A stretch of 64,000 bases of DNA from Dipodascopsis uninucleata var. uninucleata (lineage: Eukaryota; Ascomycota; Lipomycetes; Lipomycetales; Lipomycetaceae): NCBI GenBank assembly GCA_030568195.1, contig JAJLTO010000002.1, positions 1,054,001 through 1,118,000 on the forward strand. Reading direction: 5' to 3'. A program made the position numbers and the translations under genes. Under the pieces are notes generated by a model that worked only from the letters and a program-made list of their open reading frames with translations, ran no database searches and was not told the origin of the DNA. Positions within the stretch are counted from its first letter, which is position 1. Each line of letters begins with the position of its first letter. Positions 55,765 through 64,000 of this stretch are shown piece after piece.

Positions 55765-58700
55765 TTCTAATTGGTAAGGTTACGCTGTTATATTTGCTAT
55801 TTCCATTTGCAGCTTGACTTGATTCTTCAATACTTCTACAGTCGACGCATGTCACCCAATGCTTTCCGCTACTGTATAGATCATATCTGTTTGCATATAA
55901 AGATCAGGTTTACTTCTCTGGAGATTAATCTAATAAGCAATTAGTCTCGGCCCAAGTAGAAAAGCGTTGCTTAGGCACTGTAGCGCACGAGACGGTTCTT
56001 TCTTACAATTAGTCTTTGGAAGCACAACCAAACCTATACCAACTGTGCAAAAGCGGACCAAGTTTGCTACACCTAAGTGATACGGGTCAAGTATATACGC
56101 GTCAAGACATAGCGGGTCGAATAGCTGGGTCGAAAGCTTTCAGTACTAATAAACTATAATAAAACCTTTTATGTTAGTGCAAACCTTGAGAACATTAGCC
56201 TATTCTGGTCCGTGTAATACACGAAAAATGACTCGACCGGAGTACTTTTTCCCGAGATGGGTCAGAAACATGTCATCGGCCGCCGTCGCCCTCGAGGAGA
56301 GCATTAAAAATCAAAGCTGGCATTGGGATCGAGTTTAAGTGAATATTAAAACTTGTCTTCTCATCTACATACAATTAATTGGGTTTGATTTATCTACTAT
56401 GTCATCATATACAGACAATGAAGAGACCTATCTAACGGGTAAAATCCACAGGCGAGCTTTTATCGTTCCCGCAAGATCGTTATTATAAGCCGACCCACAT
56501 GCTGGATCTAACGAAGCCACTCCAGCTGAGCATGCCAACGGTATACTTGGTCATCATTTAATTCAGAAAATAGCATAATAGATAGATAGAGAATAGAGAG
56601 TAACGCCATAGCCAGCTAACTGATCCGACTGATTCAGAGAAGAGGCAGCAGTACTGGTCTCGGTAATGAGATATCTGATCCACAGAGGCTGTGATCAGGC
56701 GAATGTATTGGTGATTCTTGCAAATGAAATATCGTCCATGATCCGATGATCACTGAATCAAATTTGCTACATATTAATCCAATTATGACTGTGAAAGTCG
56801 CAAATCAATGCAATATTTCGTAATCATTTGTGTTTTACAGTATGCAAAAAAGTTATACTTACTACTACGCAATCTGTTTGAGAATGTAAATTTAACCCTA
56901 CGATCTTGCACTTCCGACTATTACGAATTATTATCAAACTACGCAGATTTGTCTGTCTACTTGATAGTTGTTGTCTTCATTCTAAAAATTGTCGAAGAAT
57001 AGATCTAGCCCGTGCAAAATGGACGTAAAAGGTCGCCTGATGCAGCGTAGATCAAATATTTAAATTAAAGCAGTAATAATACTAAATGTCTTCTCTTCAT
57101 TTAGGTTTGAAAGTCAAAAACATATGGAGAAATTGGTTAAGGGTTCTACCTGGTAGTCACAACAGATCTCGGAAGCTGCAAAGTACAATTAGAATGATCT
57201 AGCAGTAATTGGAGCTTACACTGGATCTAATGTGCTCATTAAAAAACAATGTAGGTGAACAACAAGTTAAATAAGTCTACTCAGATCGATCCGTCAGTGG
57301 ATTGTGAGATAATCCCACATTTTAGAATGTGTTGCGTTCTTGTTCGTGGCAAGAGTAGAAATCATCACAAAATTGCCGTGACTGCTTTTTTTTGGTGAAC
57401 GGGGGGAGCTCCCGCAAGATCGAGTTAAAGTTTCATTGCGTTTAATTACAATTAAGCATATACCGTGATTATATGCTGCCATGCATGGTATCTAAAATCC
57501 AACTATGTAATTGATCCCGATCCATTTTACCGGTAGATCATACTGTACATGACTTGTTACAAAATAATGTGTAGTGCTATAAGTCGCTTTAAGACATTGA
57601 AGCAGAGATAAATTATTTCTGCGGTATGTATTAAATATCAGAGAGAATTGCTACTACTGCTGTTGTTGACAAATTATAAGAAAATCAATTGGATCTAGAA
57701 ATGTGCATAAGCATTAGACATCTGTGATTTAATTGGAAGGCTCGATAACACTAAGCCATCTTGGCTGAGGGTGCTAATTCCGATCTTTCGCAAGTTAGTA
57801 TTATATTGCTAGTTTTAAAGTATTCCCAGAATAGCTATCGGGAAGTGCGTTTTCATAAACGAGTTGCACATGTAATATCTCATAGCCTTTGAACTTATAT
57901 ACGCAAAAGACTTAGTGTATTGAGACGCGCTGTGAAAGAAGCAGTATTGAGTACTTTTAAGACAGTGTATGTTTATGGAGTGGGTCAGCATACCACACCA
58001 GGCAGTTTATGTCATCGGAGAAATTATACCGAAAGAGCGAGCAGGCACAACATTTTTATGGCCAGCTATCTACTGTAACAAGCAATTCTTGTTATATTAA
58101 TAGTATATTGTAGCTTGAAAGCTCTGATAACTTGTATTTGTACTTGCGGATAGAAATATTTTAGGACTAAAGCTGAGAGGTCTCGATCTCAGATCATCCT
58201 GAGCAAGATCACTTAGAAAAGCATGTGTAAGGACTTTGGAAGATCACTTCGGCCAACAATGAGGACTGGCAAACTCTGCCACCTAATTGATATCGGCGAG
58301 ATGTCGATACGTTCGTCTACTTAATTTTCAGAATATGATAGACTGGAGCTACTATCGGTCATTAGAAATTAGTAATATATAACCAATTCATTCGGTCTAG
58401 CTAAATGCTCCAGACAAGTGCTGAAGTCTGTTAACTAAAGAACAACTTCAGCAGAAGTATAACTGACTCAGTACCCATTATCTTACAATATTAAAATATA
58501 ATTATTACTATCTATCTAGTGTATCGTAACTATCCTGTAAACGTACTATCTATCTATCAGTACCTTACTCTCATTCGAAGTGTTTGGTGGCATATCCAAA
58601 AACCCTCATTTTTTACAGACCTGAGCCAACTCCCAATGTCCACATTCTCATTTCGGTATAACAAGATTCAGGCACTGCTGCATCATCCCTTGCAGCTGCT

Positions 58701-58774
58701 ACATACGCAACGATTTCCGAATACTTGTCTATCCATGCGAATATACAGAATAGAATATTTGGATCGTGAATCGG

Positions 58775-58806
58775 GTTCGAGATGGACTCGAGATAGGTTC
58801 GAGATG
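58775..58806. repeat. Three near copies of TTCGAGAT in tandem
   Basis: GGTTCGAGAT, then GACTCGAGAT, then GGTTCGAGAT at a period of about 12-13 bases. Too short to classify; possibly a replication-slippage product or binding-site array. Confidence 0.45.
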
Positions 58807-60415
58807 AGTGCCATCGCATCAAGGCTACGACATCAATGACGATATCAGAGACAGCATATGTCTTGAAGGTATGTATGTCAACTAGTATCGCAGCGAACTA
58901 TTATTTATTAGCATCGAAAGGGAGATAAAAGAGCTTCAAGTAGTCTGACCCGCAAGCCGTATGATACTATTAGCAATCGTTTCAAAATCTATTTCTTTAT
59001 CATTCACGAGCTGGAGCCGGGTCATCTGCCGTGTCTATCAGACCCATTGGTCTGCTGACTAGTGCTCTCTTTGGCGATGGCGTCAATAAGTATATCAGAA
59101 GTGAAACAGTAACGAAAAATAAATGAGCTGGCAGTCAAACCCGGGCTTATTGCTACAGATAATTGACACTAACTTTTATTAAATATAGAAGAGGTCGAGA
59201 TAGAAATCGGCAAATCCAGGTCAGATGTAGTTCAGCTTCTTAGGGTTTTACCTTGATCTCAGATTCCTCTGCACTGCACCCTTACTCCCGATTCCCAATA
59301 TTCCTCGCATTTGCATGTCGTTTCAGTCAACAGAGCGCTTTGCTAAACGTATGTAACGTGCAATGCTTATAGAATTAGAGAAATAGCATAATCTTAGAAA
59401 TGAAACATTAATAAAATGTTCCTAAGTGCTATCTAACACTACTTCCTTTCATTCAGCATGCTCGTGTTAGGGGCTAACTTTTGAATTCGTAGTATACCTG
59501 CTATAAATTTCTCTCAGTATTCCAGTTCCTAACAATCGAATACAACATTCAAGAGGTAATATGCAATGGCCCACAATTTGCCTCTTTCATCAGACTCTTG
59601 TTCAATTTCGTATACGCACTAATGCACACTAAAATGCTGGTGTAACTCTAATTAAGATTCTGGATTAAGATTCCCGAAGTTCGAGAATCCAAAAGTCGCA
59701 AAAGTCTCTTTCATTTTTTGCATGTATACTCGCGCCCAATTATTTCATTATAATTTACTATTATCATTGAAATCAACCAAATCAAATCAATCAATTTTAA
59801 AAATAAAATAAAACTAGTAGCAATAATTGTAATTCATAGTAGATAGAGATATACTGACTTTAGATCTCTCTTAATCCAGTATCTCTCCATTTGATTTGGA
59901 TTTACGTTTAGTTGCCTTCTAATTCCTAATATTTTGGTTTGTATTTAACATATCGACGGCCCTCATCGCTCAATTGTTTCTTCTTTTCATTATACATTCA
60001 CTTGCAGTATACATATAACATATAAGTACACTTCTACATATATATACTTACCTTATAACAGTTATATATACGTTTAATGATTAGAAGTGTGATATAAGTG
60101 AACACTTGTAGTTTAAACATTCTGATCTAGCATTCTTCCGAAGTGCAGTAATTTATATAATAATAGTCACTTTATTAGCTGTAAAGTTGATCTGGTTCTC
60201 GTCGTTGTCTATAAGGATCTACTTAAGTTAAAGTGAATATAGACATTCATACCTAGTTCGGTTCAATTAATTGGTTTAACTATTGTGTATATGTTGAATC
60301 ACGACGCAAAGATATAGTGTTGATTTCTTTGGAACGTACAGACATTTTAGCTAGCAATTGATCTCTGATCAGTGCTAGACCTCCCTATTCATTTTTTATA
60401 TATATTTTATTTCTC

Positions 60416-61416
60416 ATGTCTATTGCAAATATGGTTATCGAATGTTCAGGCTTGCCTTCGCCGAATCCTTCTGTTGATTTGTGCTTTTCGTCCTCGCAAG
60501 ATGATGAGAGAGTATTTGACAAAGCTTTTCAGCGTATTCTTGATGAAAGAACGCGCCGTTTTGATTCTGTAGACTCCATGTCTGATGAATCTAGTCAATT
60601 ATCTAAGATTGACAATAATGCTCTTCCTACTCCTAAGAGCGAAGCTTGTTTGTCTGGGGATGAGCATGAGCATGACAATGAAATTGATGAACAGAATAAT
60701 GGTAATGAAGGAAATGATGAAGAATCTGATGGATATCCGTTTCCAAGAATTCACAACAGTCTTTTCTATCCTGATACTGCACCAAGAGACTCTTGGCGCC
60801 CACAGGTAGAGAGCTGGATTCGCAGGAATCATTCATATAAGTTTGCTGAGAAGGCTACTGCGGGTAAGCCATATACTATTCCATCTAAGAAGACTGCGCC
60901 ATCAAAGTCTTCGGGAAATAGTAACAGTTCTCCTAAGAAAAACCGTATTGATCGTTCTCACAATGTGCATCGGGTTGACAATGGTTTGAGGTCACCATCT
61001 CCGTCAGTATCGCCATCTCCGTCGCACACTCATCAGCACAAATCGTTCTCTTCGAATCACTCAACTCCAGTTCAGCACTATAGCAACCCAAGTGGTAGAC
61101 GGTGCATCTCCTGTGGATCAGATCAGTCTCCTTGTTGGCGTCCGAGTTGGTCAATTGAGGCCGGTCAGCTATGTAACTCCTGTGGGCTAAGGTTGGATAG
61201 CACTTTTTTTGATATTACTCAATTTTTACTTATTTCGTACATTTATCTAACTTTTATAGATACAAGAAGACTGGTGCTAGATGTCTCTCACCGTCCTGCG
61301 GTAGAATTCCTGCCAAGGGTGAGTGGGTTACTATGCGTTCTACTCAGACCAATGGTCGATATACATGTCTCTACTGTGGTGGTGGTGTAGCTGTTGGAGA
61401 GAACTCCAAGCGTTGA
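60416..61416 (+). CDS. ASH1: ASH1-like GATA-type zinc-finger transcriptional regulator
   Basis: Exons 60416-61191 and 61260-61416 give 310 residues. The finger is [20 protein letters not shown] with CNSCG (Cys230, 233, 253, 256), followed in exon 2 by [22 protein letters not shown] and a final CLYCGGG. The CWRPSWS and RYKKTGARC words identify the Ash1 subgroup (C-x2-C-x19-C-x2-C) rather than nitrogen GATA factors. In Saccharomyces, Ash1 represses HO in daughter cells through Rpd3L; in other yeasts it controls filamentation. The first 220 residues are acidic and Ser-rich. The intron (61192-61259) has a clear ATCTAAC branch site and TATAG acceptor but an unusual GTTGGA donor. ATG at 60431 is an alternative start. 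Confidence 0.9.
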
Positions 61417-64000
61417 AAGTTCAATTTGGCGATTAGTCATTTCGTGATAATTGTCTGGTCTTTGTACAAATTGTGATATCTTTATTTAAGATTGTTTAAT
61501 GTTTTTTTTTTTAATTTTGGTACTTGAGAATTTGGCAGTGCTCACCATAATCTCAATTAGAGATAGACTGTGTACATAACTGTCTGCAGATTGAGAGATG
61601 TGTCGAACGCAACAAGATGGAGCTCAGGAGGACTCACCACAAGATTGATTGGGCATGTCCTCATGATTTTAATAATGCTTCTTATAATGTGTACTGTGAT
61701 ATAGTCTCGTATAATCATGATGGCGGATTTATTTGATAGCATGATGTATTTATGCTATCATGAGGAAATTTACCAATGCAATCTTATATGATTGTGAAAG
61801 GTGGTAATGAGGAAAGAATGATCAATGACACGATTCAAAAGATGTTAAAAGGCAATACTGAAATTTTGGAATAGCAACAAAAGTTAACTAAAAATACGAA
61901 GAAGCATGGCTATTTGATGGTCATTATAATTTTTTGGATGTTTATGATTAGGAAGGGACAAATGCTTACCTAAATATTATCCTGATCTTGATTGTATAAT
62001 GGTTAATGTGTTTTGGTCGTTCGGGTCGAGAAGGATCGGGCGTTTAATTTTTTTTGAACCTTCCTTTCTGCATAGTCCATTTAAGGAGAAGCGAAATATG
62101 TGATTTTGTTGATTCCTGAAGTGCTCTTACAGCGGATTTAGTTTTCTTGATTAGAATTCTGTTATTAATTTTTTTTAATGTATTGGATGGCGCGAAAGTC
62201 TCGTTTTGTTTTTATGTATTATTTCATGGGATATGTAGTTTTGTACAAGTATTTGTATTTATCTATGACTTTTATTACTGTGCGATCTATCTTATTACTG
62301 TTATTTTACTGCTGTTTTTACAGTTATAATTTGATTTTTTTAATTGGTGCTTTATTGATTGATATTCTCTTTCTGTTTTGGACGAAGATTTAATGAAAGG
62401 GGTTTATTTTGGAAGTCTGCAGAGAGGTAGGACCTATGTTTTTTATCGTAGAATTTGTTTTTAGAGGGACTGATTATATTAATATATTATTATCGTTTAT
62501 AAATGACCTGTCTGTATATATAGTGAGCTACATTAACCGTCAGTTTATAGGATAGAGGCAATATGATCTATGTTAAAATGTAGACGGTCCTGCTTAAATG
62601 CAGCAATATAGTTGTTCTGGTGATCTTGCTTCATCAGTAAGTTGCCTAATATTCGCTATTTTTACAAAATCAAACTCATTGAACTATGTCTTCTTGTGAG
62701 CTGGTTTCTACTTGTTCTAATACGGGTCAATCACTGTATGAGTATTGCTAATAGTAGTTATGAGGCGGTGGCAGTGGTGTATATTATCGGGTGGTCCGAA
62801 GAGCAGATAGGTGATTATATAAACTTTACATAATCGAATTCAAATACGCTGTTGACACAAATTTGGTTCAGCAGTTTGCGTATCTGGTTCCATATAACGA
62901 CTCAGAAGGCGTCGCATAGCCAGCTTTTACGTGCAGATAGACGTGCTGTACGGCAGATTTGGCGGGCTTACGGCTAGCGGCAATCGGTACATCTTAATAT
63001 ATGCGGGATTCATTCACCACATGAAGTCATTTACTTCGATATAGGAAGATGCACATAAAAGTATTATTGGTACTACGTAGACCTGCTGTACGCCTGGGAA
63101 CGAGAATGAGTTTGATGCAGAGGCGACTTGATCTCATTCGGGTAAAAATATGTTGCTAGTACCATAGTTATAGAGCCACGATCAAAATGCTACGCGTTTG
63201 CCACAAGTATTTACCAGCAGCTCTCGTTCTGCACATGGCCAGAACTATTTAACGCTGAAAAGGTAAATGTAGAAATATAATTTCGAGATCTAAAGATAAT
63301 ACATGCAACACAAAGTGACGTCAAGCCGTACACGCACACGCAAGGCAAGGAGTGCGCCTGATCCTTGATCTCCTAATCCAGATTTATTTCACAGACGACA
63401 GACTGTGCTTGAATAGCGGTGTATAGTATACAGTATGTGTCACCAAAGAATGCGACTACATTTAAAGCAGCCTTGGCTGTGAGGCATAATTCCAGCCATC
63501 TCATTAAGCCCGCAAGGCGAACTAGCCTAGCTTCGTAATGCTACAGTGGATTCAAGGGGTAGGCAGAATAGCAGAAATAAAATGAAGGATGGCCAAACTC
63601 AATTGAGTTCCAATGAACCGAACTTAGGAATAGTAGTAATCGGGATCAAAGTCAAGGGTATAGAGATTTCTCAGGTCGACCGGCCCAGCTGTGTACGCTG
63701 CTGCCACTAGCAATTATACAAATGACGGATCAGACATGTAGAAGAATCAAGAGTCGAGCCCCGCAAGCGAGAGATCTTACAGGATATCCTATCCTCTGCA
63801 TGAGGATAGAAATATCGAGAGTGACTATTGATCAGAACGTGATCAAATGCAATTCTCACTCGAGAGGACGTATTTAAGAATACAGCAAGACCACCGATGT
63901 CTTATGGGATGTCAAATGAAAGTGGGTCTTGCATACACTTAACATGGTCCAACAGACGAATGTGCATGACAAATTGCTTAGAAGCTTGAAGGTATATGAT
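61417..64000. other. 2.6-kb region without a recognised gene
   Basis: The 3' side of the ASH1-like gene, with T-tracts. A hairpin TGATAGCAT (61734-61742)/ATGCTATCA (61752-61760) is 320 bases past the stop. Frames at 62147-62393 are Phe/Tyr/Leu-rich from T-rich sequence and look spurious. A 10-bp palindrome (63781-63790) overlaps an 8-bp hairpin CTATCCTC/GAGGATAG (63789-63809). Nothing else. Confidence 0.4.

Larger units (their letters stand above)
52936..60415. other. 7.5-kb gene desert upstream of the ASH1-like gene
   Basis: No gene recognised. Items noted: TCACGTGA at about 54225-54232; a more GC-rich stretch around 54.7-55.6 kb with a CCGCG/CGCGG hairpin near 55107-55123; a small membrane-type frame (55600-55764, separate entry); three near copies of TTCGAGAT at 58775-58806; a GATA-rich stretch near 56578-56600; and an imperfect 9-bp hairpin near 59553-59585. 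The final kilobase is AT-rich and is the likely promoter and leader of the GATA gene. Confidence 0.4.

Noticed and set aside
58519-58839. 106-codon frame in the desert
   Set aside because: No domain recognised, and the opposite strand is open too. I saw no mobile-element signature to support it.
60044-60055. ATACTTACCTTA resembles the 5' end of yeast U1 snRNA
   Set aside because: Downstream sequence lacks the U1 stem-loop I and Sm-site features. The 12-mer is also the reverse complement of a perfect splice donor, so chance is likely.
62147-62393. Phe/Tyr/Leu-rich frames resembling membrane proteins
   Set aside because: Produced by T-rich sequence; no charged flanks, no good start context and two overlapping frames give the same appearance.

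Overview
The window looks like nuclear chromosomal DNA of an ascomycete yeast (Saccharomycotina). Evidence: a compact AT-rich gene set with single-copy yeast orthologues (Sec23, Ycf1, Hrd1, Qcr7, Tim44, Nto1, Sro9-type La protein, an Ash1-type GATA factor), short introns with GT..AG ends and TACTAAC/CTAAC-like branch sites, and one tRNA gene. I find 20 recognisable protein genes; 12 carry introns (21 introns in all), which is intron-rich for a budding yeast and points to an early-diverging lineage rather than to Saccharomyces or Candida. CTG codons fall at conserved leucines (for example in both PHD modules of the Nto1-like protein), so the standard code is used. I cannot name the genus.

Layout. 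1-5.8 kb: 3' part of a CAMK-type (Rad53/Chk2-like) kinase, SEC23 with an ATG-only first exon, and a promethin-like membrane protein. 8.5-13.1 kb: an intronless YCF1-type ABC transporter, convergent with HRD1 (13.7-15.9 kb). 16.3-19.6 kb: an unresolved hypothetical locus and a gene-poor stretch. 19.6-31.8 kb: a gene-dense block with a C2H2 factor, a small three-exon membrane protein, a YIA6-type mitochondrial NAD carrier, an AIM34-like SAP protein, QCR7, MYG1, an NMNAT-like enzyme and a bHLH factor. 31.8-37.0 kb: gene desert with strong hairpins. 37.0-50.4 kb: PI-PLC-like protein, a U1-type zinc-finger protein divergent from CWF19, TIM44 divergent from NTO1, and SRO9. 52.9 kb: tRNA-Glu(TTC). 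52.9-60.4 kb: a second desert, then an ASH1-like GATA gene, then about 2.6 kb with no gene.

How the genes relate. They are not an operon or a pathway cluster. Themes are mitochondrial import and respiration (TIM44, QCR7, AIM34, YIA6), ER export and ER quality control (SEC23, HRD1), splicing (CWF19 and the U1-type zinc finger share a divergent intergene), and chromatin or transcription (NTO1, ASH1-like, bHLH, C2H2). The most structured non-coding region is the TIM44/NTO1 divergent promoter, a near-symmetric array of Reb1-type and Cbf1-type sites around a 20-bp palindrome. I found no mobile element, CRISPR array or rRNA, and no clear previously undescribed system. The best leads are that promoter, a candidate structured RNA at 34.62-34.74 kb, the 131-residue membrane protein, and hidden multi-exon loci near 1.2-1.6 and 16.3-17.1 kb.
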